This document shows, piece after piece, positions 45,028 through 53,700 of a stretch of DNA of 64,000 nucleotides. This DNA comes from Streptomyces platensis (lineage in GTDB: Bacteria > Actinomycetota > Actinomycetes > Streptomycetales > Streptomycetaceae), in NCBI RefSeq assembly GCF_008704855.1, contig NZ_CP023691.1, positions 6,324,001-6,388,000 of the forward strand. The letters are read 5' to 3'. Each line of letters begins with the position of its first letter. Positions within the stretch are counted from its first letter, which is position 1. Below the pieces are notes generated by a model. It saw only the letters and a program-made list of their open reading frames with translations. It was not told where the DNA came from and did no database searches. The translations under genes were made by a program, and so were the position numbers.

Positions 45028-46359
45028 TCAGAACAAGCCGTGCCACATCTGCTCGATGACCAGCGACCACCAGTTGCTGTCGTCGTCCAGCGCCCAGGAG
45101 TCGATCGCCGCGATCTGCTCCTGGAAGGCGGCGACCGCCGCTCCCGCCGCGTACGGGTCCATGCCCTGCATCTGCGCGCGCGTGGTGGCCAGCAGGGCGA
45201 GCGAGCGGAAGTAGGCGGACAGCGTGCGGTTGACGAACCGGCCGCCGCCCGACGACGGCTGGACCGCCCAGACCGTGCCGACCAGGTTCTGGTTCTCCTC
45301 CGCGGCCGTGCACTGGACGGCGAGTGTGTAGAGGCCGTCGGTGCCGATCCGGACGTAGCCGGCGAGGGTGGCCAGGGTCTGTTCCTTGGCCTCGGTGCCG
45401 GTGGCGCGCAGGTAGGTCGCCACGTCCGGGAACAGCCCGCCGGCGGGCGGGGCCTCCGGCCGGTCCGCGGTGAAGAAGAACGGCACCTGAGCCGGCAGAC
45501 CGGCCCAGATCAGCGTGCCCTTCGTGGCCTCGGGCAGCTGCGTCGTGGCGAGATCATCGGCGTCCGGGCGGGTGACACCCTGGGGCCCGAAGACCTCCAC
45601 GAGGTGCTTGCCGAGGGCCACGTCCCGCATCTGCGGTGCGGCCTCGACCCGCTGCGGCACCGGCACCCGGTGCGGTCGCGGCGGTGCCTGCCGGCCCGCC
45701 AGCTGATGCATCATCTCGACGTGCCGCAGCAGTCCGGCGACGCCCTCGGCGCGCTCCTCGGGCCGCATGCCGTAGCCCTCCGTGCAGGAGAACGTGGCGT
45801 TCGGGAAGGTGCGGAGGATGAAGTCGCCGGGGTAGCCGCCGGGCAGCAGGGCCGAGCGCAGATCGGTGTGCACCGCGCGGACGTTCGCGGGGTGCACGCC
45901 CAGCCGCTGGAGCTCGTCGTAGAGCTGGAATTCGGCGGGCGGCTGACCGGGCGCCGAGACGCGGGCGAGGCTGGTCTCCTCGCCGGTCGACGGATCGGCG
46001 TAGGTCGCGACGGCGGTGTTGCCGGGGCCGGTGACCGGCGGCTCGGCGGGGGCCGCCGGAGCCGCGGCGGACCCGGCACCGTGCTTGTGCTGATACATCC
46101 GTACGACCTCGTCGACCGGCACCGACGGCCACACCGTCAGCTCACCGGACGCCCGGTCGACGACCCCGCAGGCGGCGCCGACCTCGGCGGGCGGGCGCCG
46201 CTGCCCCGTCTGCGGGTCGACCTCCGGGGGCGGCGGTACGGCCCACACCACCCAGCCGAGGTCGAACTCCTGCATGGCCACCTCACGCGGGGGACCCTGA
46301 TGTCCCTCGGGGTTGAGCCAGCGGGCGGCGGTGGCGTGTGCCTGCGCCTGGTTGATCAC
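45028..46359 (-). CDS. YrhB-like / inactive deaminase-like / SUKH-4 immunity-type protein
   Basis: The 443-residue cytosolic protein looks like three modules. Residues 1-95 (DLGWVVWAVPPPPEV, GVVDRASGELTVWPS) resemble the YrhB/Imm35 immunity domain. Residues 110-215 follow the Streptomyces nucleotide-deaminase pattern, but the active-site motif expected as HTELxPC...PGxYC reads HTDLRSALLPGGYP (His164, Asp166, Ser169, Ala170, Pro176), so the Glu and both Cys ligands are lost. Residues 250-400 (LIWAGLPAQVPFFFT, GTVWAVQPSSGGGRFVN) resemble SUKH-4. Such domains normally protect against secreted toxins. GTG 46359 overlaps the NTPase stop (GTGA). Confidence 0.65.
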   Translation of the reverse strand: MINQAQAHATAARWLNPEGHQGPPREVAMQEFDLGWVVWAVPPPPEVDPQTGQRRPPAEVGAACGVVDRASGELTVWPSVPVDEVVRMYQHKHGAGSAAAPAAPAEPPVTGPGNTAVATYADPSTGEETSLARVSAPGQPPAEFQLYDELQRLGVHPANVRAVHTDLRSALLPGGYPGDFILRTFPNATFSCTEGYGMRPEERAEGVAGLLRHVEMMHQLAGRQAPPRPHRVPVPQRVEAAPQMRDVALGKHLVEVFGPQGVTRPDADDLATTQLPEATKGTLIWAGLPAQVPFFFTADRPEAPPAGGLFPDVATYLRATGTEAKEQTLATLAGYVRIGTDGLYTLAVQCTAAEENQNLVGTVWAVQPSSGGGRFVNRTLSAYFRSLALLATTRAQMQGMDPYAAGAAVAAFQEQIAAIDSWALDDDSNWWSLVIEQMWHGLF

Positions 46360-48512
46360 GTGTGGTCTCCTTCGAGGCCGTCGGAAGCAGCGGAGTCGGC
46401 GGCGCCGGTGCGCTGGGCGGGCACGGTGGGCGCGGCCGCGGGAGCCGCGGCGAGGATCTGCCGGGCGGTCACCCCGCGTTCGGTGGCGACGACCAGCACC
46501 CCGTCCGGCGAGAGGTCGGCGCCGGTGAGCGGGGTGTCCGAGAGCAGCGCGGCCACCACCTCCTGGCCGGCGCGGGCCCAGACCCGCAGGTAGTCGGCGC
46601 CCCGGCTGAACCCGAAGGGAGCCGCCGCCCTCGCCTCCTCGGAGGGCAGCTGCACCTGCGTCGGGTCGGCGTCGACATATCCGGGCCGCAGCAGGTCGTG
46701 GAGGAGCAGCGCACTGCCGCCGCCCTCGGAGGCGTCGCCGTCCGGGCCGGGCATCGTACGGGAGCCGGGGGTGCCCTCGGGGACGACGAAGGCGGCCACC
46801 GGGCGGAGCGCGGCTGCCGGGCCGGACGAGGGCGAGGGCCCTTCCGCGCCGGATCCGGCATCCGTGCCCGGGTCCGTCTCCGCCGCCGCGCTCTCACCGC
46901 CCTCCTGGGGCAGCGAACCGGTCGTCACGGCGCGGACGCCGGCCAGCGGCACGCTCCACAGCGTGCGCCACGGCAGGTCGAAGCCGAGGGTGTGCAGCGC
47001 CTCCGCGTACGGAGCCAGCCCGTCCTCGACGAACGCGCTCTCCAGGAACGCCGCCCGCACGTCGGCCGGAGCCTGCGAACGGGTCAGCAGCGGAGCGGTG
47101 CGCAGGTACGTACGGGCCGGGGCGCCCAGCTGCTCCAGCGGTACGGCCTCGATGGCGGCCCGCAGTGTCACCGGGTCGGCGTGCGCGAACAGGCCCGGGT
47201 CGGTGAGGAGTTGGGGGAGCAGCCCGGCTTCGAGGGTGTGGGCGGCGAGATGGTCGCGGATGTACGGGTCGGCCTTCGCCCAGTTCTGCTGGGGCACCGC
47301 TTCCAGCAGCGCCATGGCGATCTTGGTCTGGGCGTCCCGGACGTCCGGGAGACCGGAGCGGATCTCCTCGGCGATCCCCGGGTGCTGAAGCCGCAGCAGC
47401 ATACGGCCGTCGTCGTTGCCGGCCCCGGTCTCGCCCCAGGGCGGTTCGCCGTCCGCATCCTCCTCCGCGTCCGGCTCGACCGGCTGGATGAACGGCGCGG
47501 CCAGCAGCATGCCGTCGGCGAGATCCTGGCTCATGTCCCATCCGGCCACGGCATTCGCCAGCACACCCCACAGCTGGACGGGCAGCCCGTCACCCTCGGC
47601 GAACGCGAGCGGTGCCAGCAGCAGCCGCAGCGTCTGCGGATCGCCGCCCAGCCGGCGGGCATGCAGGTCGAGGGCCTCGCCGACGGTGGCGGGCAGCAGG
47701 GACTCGTCCGCCGGGTCGAAGCCCTCCGGCTGCAAGAGCAGCGACTGCACGGCGAGCTGGACGGTGAGCCGGCTGCCGTCCGCCCGCCCGGCAAGGGCCT
47801 TGGCGAGCGGCCGGCGCACGGCGGGGTCGGTGGTGAAGGGCAGTTCCGGCGCCCCGGCGCCGGGGTCGAGCGCGGTCTCGGCGTGCCGCACCAGACCCTT
47901 CGGATCGGCCCACTCGGGCGCGTCGAGATCGATGATCTGCGCCTGGCCGGACGGCAGCGACTCCGCCAGTTCCGCGGCCAGTTCGCGCGGCACATCGGCG
48001 AGCAGCTGCACCGTCCCGGTGGCGGCGAGCGGCTTGAGCACGTCCCGTACGAGGCGGGCCGGCTCGTGCGCGGCACGGACCGGGCCGGCCCGGTCGACGT
48101 CCGGCACCACAATCGTCACCGGCTCTTCACGAGCGGCGAGTTCGGGAAAGATGTCTTCGACACGGTCCGCGGTCAGTCCGAAATGATCGGCGATGACCCA
48201 CAACAGCTGGGCCGCGGTGCGCCCCGAGGGGTTCGGCACGGCGGGCGCCGGGAGGTCGGGGGGCACGGTCGCCGGGTCCAGATCGTCCAGCGGCAGCTGC
48301 TTGCGGTAGCCGGGATCGCACATCATCAGGAAGCCGGTGACCAGGCGCGAACGCCCGCTGCCCGGGTTTCCGGTGAGCACGATGACGCGCGGGGCGCCGG
48401 GCCACCGCATCCGCCAGGCCGCGAGCGCGCGGAACGCCGCGGTGCGGCCGCCGACGTACGGATGAGGTGCATATCCGGCCGCTGCGGCGATTCCTTCGTC
48501 TGAGGCGCTCAT
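46356..48512 (-). CDS. STAND/AAA-type P-loop NTPase coupled to the SUKH-4 protein
   Basis: The 718-residue protein has an N-terminal P-loop domain with VIVLTGNPGSGRSRL, in which Arg54 occupies the usual Walker Lys position, and TIVVPDVDRAG as Walker B. A large helical middle region and a Pro/Ser/Gly linker near 550-610 precede a C-terminal domain (LRVWARAGQEVVAALL). It resembles STAND NTPases, with a P-loop like that of the 21.9-26 kb protein. Start choice is uncertain: ATG 48512 (GAGGAA just upstream), ATG 48530 or GTG 48545. Its stop overlaps the SUKH-4 gene, so the two are one unit. A toxin-sensing or regulatory role is inference. Confidence 0.6.
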   Translation of the reverse strand: MSASDEGIAAAAGYAPHPYVGGRTAAFRALAAWRMRWPGAPRVIVLTGNPGSGRSRLVTGFLMMCDPGYRKQLPLDDLDPATVPPDLPAPAVPNPSGRTAAQLLWVIADHFGLTADRVEDIFPELAAREEPVTIVVPDVDRAGPVRAAHEPARLVRDVLKPLAATGTVQLLADVPRELAAELAESLPSGQAQIIDLDAPEWADPKGLVRHAETALDPGAGAPELPFTTDPAVRRPLAKALAGRADGSRLTVQLAVQSLLLQPEGFDPADESLLPATVGEALDLHARRLGGDPQTLRLLLAPLAFAEGDGLPVQLWGVLANAVAGWDMSQDLADGMLLAAPFIQPVEPDAEEDADGEPPWGETGAGNDDGRMLLRLQHPGIAEEIRSGLPDVRDAQTKIAMALLEAVPQQNWAKADPYIRDHLAAHTLEAGLLPQLLTDPGLFAHADPVTLRAAIEAVPLEQLGAPARTYLRTAPLLTRSQAPADVRAAFLESAFVEDGLAPYAEALHTLGFDLPWRTLWSVPLAGVRAVTTGSLPQEGGESAAAETDPGTDAGSGAEGPSPSSGPAAALRPVAAFVVPEGTPGSRTMPGPDGDASEGGGSALLLHDLLRPGYVDADPTQVQLPSEEARAAAPFGFSRGADYLRVWARAGQEVVAALLSDTPLTGADLSPDGVLVVATERGVTARQILAAAPAAAPTVPAQRTGAADSAASDGLEGDHT

Positions 48513-48915
48513 GGCTTCCTCGTCCCCCATCAATCCCGTCTCCACCTTTGTGGATTCCTGCGTGTACCGGCCGATCCTATGATCCGGACCGCCCGCCGGG
48601 GACGGTGCGGGGGTGGCTGTGCCGGAACTGGAACACGCAGGCCGGGCCCCTTGTCGAGGGACTGTGCAAGGTGGCTGGCGAGGCTCGCGTTAAGTGCGTT
48701 GCTCCTGGGGCGCGGTGTGGAGAAAGCGGGAATCCCGTGTGCGGAAAGGAAGCAGATCCGTCCATGAATCCGGCGGCCGATCTGCTTTCTTCCGTATCGC
48801 CTCTATGGACTCTTTGAACGGATTTCGGCGGAGGAAAGGAACAGTCCCGCCGCGCTGCCGGGCCGGTCGCCGCACTGCGCGTCCGGCCCCGCGCACCGAC
48901 CACGGGAAGAGCGGG
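48513..48915. other. Intergenic region, no gene seen
   Basis: No frame here has coding bias. Apart from the hairpin at 48750-48787 I see nothing I can name. It must carry the promoter of the NTPase/SUKH-4 unit. Confidence 0.4.
48750..48787. terminator. Hairpin downstream of the 48916-49323 gene
   Basis: AAGCAGATC / GATCTGCTT arms at 48750-48758 and 48779-48787 with partly paired purine/pyrimidine flanks. On the minus strand it is followed by TCCTTTCC. Confidence 0.5.
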
Positions 48916-49323
48916 TCAGCCCCGGTGCCCGCCGCCCCGGCCGCCGCGCCGCGGAGTGCTGACGATGGTGCCCGAGGGGCCGTCACGCTCGGCGCGCTCC
49001 TCGTCCTCCTTGGCTTCCTGCTCCTTCTGCCAGGCGGCGAACTTCTCGCGCGACTCCTCGCGCTCCGCCATGGTCTGGTCCTCCGCGGCCCGCCGGATCT
49101 GGTTCATCCGGTCGCCCAGCGCGTCCATGTACCCCGGCGTCTGGATCGCGTCCTTCATGCCGATACGGCCGGAGAGGACCTCCTTGGCCATCTCCTGGAG
49201 CTTGCCGCCGACGTTGGGGTTGTCCGCCAGGACCTTCAGTGCCTTACGCAGCCGGTGCGCCTGCTCCGGATCCTGGGCGACGTCCATCAGGTCCTCGTCC
49301 TGGATCTGCCGCTCGTTGCTCAT
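48916..49323 (-). CDS. Small coiled, charged ESX-locus protein of unknown function
   Basis: The 135-residue cytosolic protein is helical and highly charged (EDLMDVAQDPEQAHRLRKAL, NQIRRAAEDQTMAEREES) and ends in a Gly/Arg tail PRRGGRGGGHRG. No catalytic motif or membrane segment is visible and I do not recognise a family. ATG 49323 follows GGGGCAGGG at short spacing. It is divergent from the WXG-size pair, with a promoter upstream, and could be a chaperone or regulator of the ESX system. Confidence 0.6.
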   Translation of the reverse strand: MSNERQIQDEDLMDVAQDPEQAHRLRKALKVLADNPNVGGKLQEMAKEVLSGRIGMKDAIQTPGYMDALGDRMNQIRRAAEDQTMAEREESREKFAAWQKEQEAKEDEERAERDGPSGTIVSTPRRGGRGGGHRG

Positions 49324-49380
49324 CCCTGCCCCCTTGAACGTGGTGGCACAGCAACCGCATGTGCTGCACCGGCGTCCTGA

Positions 49381-49411
49381 AGTCTAATGACGGGTGTGAA
49401 CAGGTCGTCAA
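49381..49411 (-). promoter_or_regulatory. Candidate promoter for the coiled ESX-locus protein
   Basis: Minus strand TTGACG (49406-49411) and TAGACT (49381-49386) spaced 19 bases (18 with TTAGAC). This is the same layout as the promoter at 44282-44312. Confidence 0.5.
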
Positions 49412-49562
49412 GGCGGGGGTTGTCGGTATTGCCGCAAATTGCTCCGTATGCATTCCGCGGTTCGCGCTCCACCCGCTCCGGAGAGTGCTTCAGGCCTATT
49501 GCGGGTGTGCTAGACCTGAGGCGATGTTGGCAGGTAGCTGTCATTCAATTCGGGGAGAAATG

Positions 49563-49871
49563 ATGTCCGACGAAGTCCGGCTCAGTACCGAGGAGTTGCA
49601 CAAGCTCGGTGCGACCTTCGAGATACGCGCGGAAGAACTGAGCCGGCAGCTGGCCGCATTCAGACGGCGGGCCGATGCCGAGGCCCTGCGGAACGGCTTC
49701 GGCAGCGACGAGGAGGCCCGGCCGTTCCGTGAGCTGTACGAGCAGGCCGAGCAGGCGCTCGTCCAGCTTCAGCAGCGGCTCGCCGAGGTCGGCGGAGGGA
49801 TCAAGGAGACCGTCGCGAATACGCAGGCGGCCGAGGACGAGCTGGTCGAGATGATGCGGAGCGTCAAGTGA
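49563..49871 (+). CDS. WXG100-size ESX protein lacking the WxG motif
   Basis: The 102-residue helical protein (LSTEELHKLGATFEIRAEELSRQL; turn region NGFGSDEEARPF; second helix LVQLQQRLAEVGGGIKET) has the size and hairpin pattern of WXG100 proteins but a GFG turn instead of WxG. ATG 49563 is preceded by GGGGAG; ATG 49560, one codon earlier, is an alternative. It overlaps the next gene by four bases (GTGA), the arrangement of co-secreted pairs. Confidence 0.75.
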   Translation: MSDEVRLSTEELHKLGATFEIRAEELSRQLAAFRRRADAEALRNGFGSDEEARPFRELYEQAEQALVQLQQRLAEVGGGIKETVANTQAAEDELVEMMRSVK

Positions 49872-50608
49872 GCGAGCGACGCAACCCCCAGGCCCTGCAC
49901 GAAGCGGCGGCCGGCTGGCGGGAGATGGGCAAGCACCTCGACGGCCTGGTGCGCGATCTGGACCGGCATGTCGGCACCGCCGCCGCGGCCAACTGGCACG
50001 GCCCGGCCGGTGAGGCGTTCGCGGGGGAGTGGCACCGCCTCAAGCGGTCCGTCGACGACTCCCTGCCGGCCTTCGAACTGGCCGCCGCCGACCTGGAGAA
50101 CGCGGCCGCCGCGCCGCCCGAGGACAAGGGCGGCGACGAACACCACGAGTCCGCGCCGGCCAGGAACTCCGCCAACTCCTCGTCCTCGTCGGGCACCGAG
50201 GTCGCCTATGGCTTCATGGCGCTCGGCCAGCTCGCCAACGGCCTCGGCGGCGCGTTCGGCAAGCGCGGTGGCGGGGGCGGCCAGTCGCGGGGGCCGGTCG
50301 TCGGCCACACCTGGGAGACCTCCACCGCCGCACAGGGGCCCGACCCGTTCGGACCGGCGAAGGCCGGCGAGGCCAGGACGCGGGGCGGCGAGGGGATCGC
50401 CAAGGGCGTACGGACCCAGCCGGCCGTCGCCGAGCCGGCCCCCGGCGAGGAGCGGACCCCGAAGGCCGGACAGGAGAAGAAGGGGACGGCCGACGGGCCC
50501 GCCACCGCCACCACCGCCGATGCCCCGGCCAAGGACACCCCGGCGGCCGGCGGCGAGGCCTCCGGCCGGCCCTCTCCCGACGTCACCCAGCACGGCGCTT
50601 TCGGCTGA
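49868..50608 (+). CDS. WXG100-like protein with long disordered C-terminal extension
   Basis: The 246-residue protein has an N-terminal WXG100 domain (1-85) with the turn NWHGPAGEAF. It is followed by about 160 residues of Ser/Gly/Pro/Ala/Lys-rich extension with one hydrophobic patch GFMALGQLANGLGGAFG. GTG 49868 overlaps the upstream partner. Together they look like a second ESX substrate pair, with the extension perhaps a cargo or surface-exposed part. Confidence 0.75.
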   Translation: MSERRNPQALHEAAAGWREMGKHLDGLVRDLDRHVGTAAAANWHGPAGEAFAGEWHRLKRSVDDSLPAFELAAADLENAAAAPPEDKGGDEHHESAPARNSANSSSSSGTEVAYGFMALGQLANGLGGAFGKRGGGGGQSRGPVVGHTWETSTAAQGPDPFGPAKAGEARTRGGEGIAKGVRTQPAVAEPAPGEERTPKAGQEKKGTADGPATATTADAPAKDTPAAGGEASGRPSPDVTQHGAFG

Positions 50609-50659
50609 CAGCTCGCCGGTCGGTCGGCACGGGCGCGGACACACCGCGTACCGACGGCA

Positions 50660-50707
50660 AAACGGCGGTGGGGCGCCCCTCCTGAGAGGGACGCCCCACC
50701 GCCGTTT
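50660..50707. terminator. 22-bp bidirectional terminator
   Basis: Arms 50660-50681 and 50686-50707 pair with a single mismatch around CTGA. They are flanked by A and T runs and lie between the convergent WXG100-like gene and eccC. Confidence 0.85.
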
Positions 50708-50720
50708 CGTCTGAACCCGG

Positions 50721-53700
50721 TCAGCGGCCGTTCGCCGGCAGCCAGCCCGTCTGGACCAGCTGCGCACCGCGCTTACGCGTGATGAACGTGGCCCGTCCGG
50801 GCGTCAGGCTCTGCCCCTTGATGTTGCCCATCAGCGGCCCCTCGGCCGGATCGGCGGAGAGGATCAGACCCTGCGCACCGAGCTCCTTGGTGCGCTGCAT
50901 CACCGGCTCGAAGGACGATCGTCCGGCCCCCGACGAGCTGCGCGCGATGATCAGGCGCAGACCCAGGTCACGGGCGAACGGCAGGTACTCCAGCAGCGGC
51001 TGCAGCGGGTTGCCGCTGCTGGTCGCCACCAGGTCGTAGTCGTCCACGATGACGAACGCGTCCGGCAGGTCGTACCAGCTGCGGTTGCGCAGCTGCTCCG
51101 GGGTGACGTCCGGGCCCGGCATCCGCCGGCCCAGCGAACCGGCCAGCCCGCTGATGACCTCCTGCAACTGCGGCCCCGCGGCGCAGTACTTGTACAGATG
51201 GCTCTCGGGGACCTCGCCGAGCAGCGCGCGGCGGTAGTCGGAGACCACCATCAGCGCCTTGTCGGACGGGTACCGCTCGGCGATCTGCTTGGTCAGCAGC
51301 CGCAGCAGCGACGACTTGCCCGACTCGCTCTCGCCGTAGATGACCAGCAGCGGGTCGGTCTCGAAGTCGATGAACGCCGGCGACAGCGTGGTCTCGTCGA
51401 CACCGATCGCGATCCCGTGATCCGGGTAGTCGCTGCCCTTGGGCAGCTCGTTGACGTGCAGCATCGTCGGCAGCATCCGCACCGCGGGGGCGGGCTCGCC
51501 CTGCCAGTGCTCGCTGACCGTCGACACCAGGTTCGCGACGCCGTCGCTGAGCGTCTCCGGGTCGCTCATCCCGTCCAGCCGCGGCAGCGCCGCCAGGAAG
51601 TCGAGCTTCTCCGGGGACATACCGCGACCCGGCTTGCCCATCGGGACGTTCTCCGCGCGCTTGCGGTCGAACTCCGACTCCATCGGGTCACCCAGCCGCA
51701 GCTCCACACGGTTGAGGAGCTGGTCGCGCAGCGCGGGCCGCACCTCGGTGTAGCGCGCACCGGCGATGATCAGGTGGACACCGAAACCGAGACCACGGGC
51801 GGCGATGTCCAGGATCACCGGGTCCATCTGCTCGTAGTCGGTCTTGAACGTCGCCCAGCCGTCGATGACCAGGAAGACGTCGCCCCACTTCTGGTCGGGG
51901 TAGGCGCCCGAGGCCCGCCGCTGGCGGTAGGTGCTGATCGAGTCGATGCTGTTGGCCCGGAAGAACTCCTCACGCTCGTTGAGGATGCCGACGACCTCGG
52001 AGACCGTACGGCGCACCTTCTCGGCGTCCAGACGCGAGGCGACACCACCGACGTGCGGCAGGCCCTCCATACTCAGCATGCCGCCGCCACCGAAGTCGAG
52101 GCAGTAGAACTGCACCTCGGCCGGGGTGTGGGTGAGCGCGAACGAGGCGATGGCGGCCCGGATCAGCGTGGACTTACCGGACTGCGGACCACCCACGACG
52201 AGACCGTGACCGGCGCCCGCGGAGAAGTCCAGGTACATCACGTCACGCCGCTGCTCGAACGGCTTGTCCACCAGCGCGACCGGCACCACGAGCTTGCCGA
52301 GCGCGGTGTACTCCGGTGCGTGCACGCCGCGTTCGGGCGTGACCGCGAGCGTCGGCAGCAGCTGGTTGACCGTGGGCGGCTCGTCCAGCGGCGGCAGCCA
52401 CACCTGGTGCGCCGGCGGGCCCTGGCCCTGCATGCGCTGGACGATGACGTCGAGCACGGTGTCGGCCAGCGCGTCGTCCTGCTCCGGCTCGACCGGCTCG
52501 ACCGGGGTGGGGTCCTCGATGATCTGCTCGATGACCGGGGCCGCGGTGAACGGCACCGGCAGACGCCGGGTCCGGCTGCCGCCGGGGCCGCCGCCGGCAC
52601 CCGGGCCGCGGTAGGGACCCGAGACGTACGCGGCCTTGAACTGCACCATCGTCTCGGTGTCGTACTTGAGGATGCCGGAACCCGGGACGTTCGGCAGGTG
52701 GTAGGCGTCCGGCACACCGATCGCGGTCCGCGACTCGGCCGCGGAGAACGTCCGCAGACCCAGCCGGTAGGACAGGAAGGTGTCCAGACCGCGCAGCTTG
52801 CCCTCTTCCAGGCGCTGCGAGGCGAGCAGCATGTGCACACCCATCGACCGGCCGATCCGGCCGATCTGGATGAACATGTCGATGAAGTCGGGCTTGGCGG
52901 TCAGCAGCTCGGAGAACTCGTCGAGCACCATCACCAGTGAGGGCAGCGGGTCCAGCGGGGCACCCGCGGCACGCGCCTTCTCGTAGTCGGTGATGTTGGC
53001 GTAGTTGCCCGCCGAGCGCAGCAGCTCCTGACGGCGCTGGAGTTCACCGGTGATCGAGTCGCGCATGCGGTCGATCAGGGTGACGTCCTCACCGAGGTTG
53101 GTGATGACGGCCGCGACGTGCGGCATCTCGGACATACCGGTGAAGGTGGCGCCACCCTTGAAGTCCGCGAGGATGAAGTTCAGGGTCTCCGAGGAGTGGG
53201 TGACCGCGAGGGCGAGCACCAGGGTGCGCAGCACCTCGGACTTACCGGAACCGGTCGCACCGACACACAGGCCGTGCGGGCCCATGCCCTCCTGCGAGGC
53301 CTCCTTGATGTCGAGCATGACGGGCTGGCCGTCCTTGTCGACACCGATCGGCACCCGCAGCCGCTCGTGCAGCGTCCGCGGCCGCCACGTACGCGACACA
53401 TCGACGGAACCGGCGTCACCGAGGTTCAGCAGATCGGTGAAGTCCAGGTTCGACAGCAGCGGTTCCTCACCGTCCGCGCCCGAACCCGCCCGCAGCGGGG
53501 CCAGCTGGCGCGCCAGCGCCTCCGACTCGGCGATCGACAGGGTGTCGCAGACACCGTGGTAGACCGCGCCGCTGGCCGACTCCAGCACCAGCTTGCCCGG
53601 CTGGACCTGGACGGCCAGACCGCCCCGGATCTCGTCCAGATCGCCCGGTACGACCTCCAGGATGGTGACGCCCTGAAGGCCCTCGGCCCCGGCGATCACC

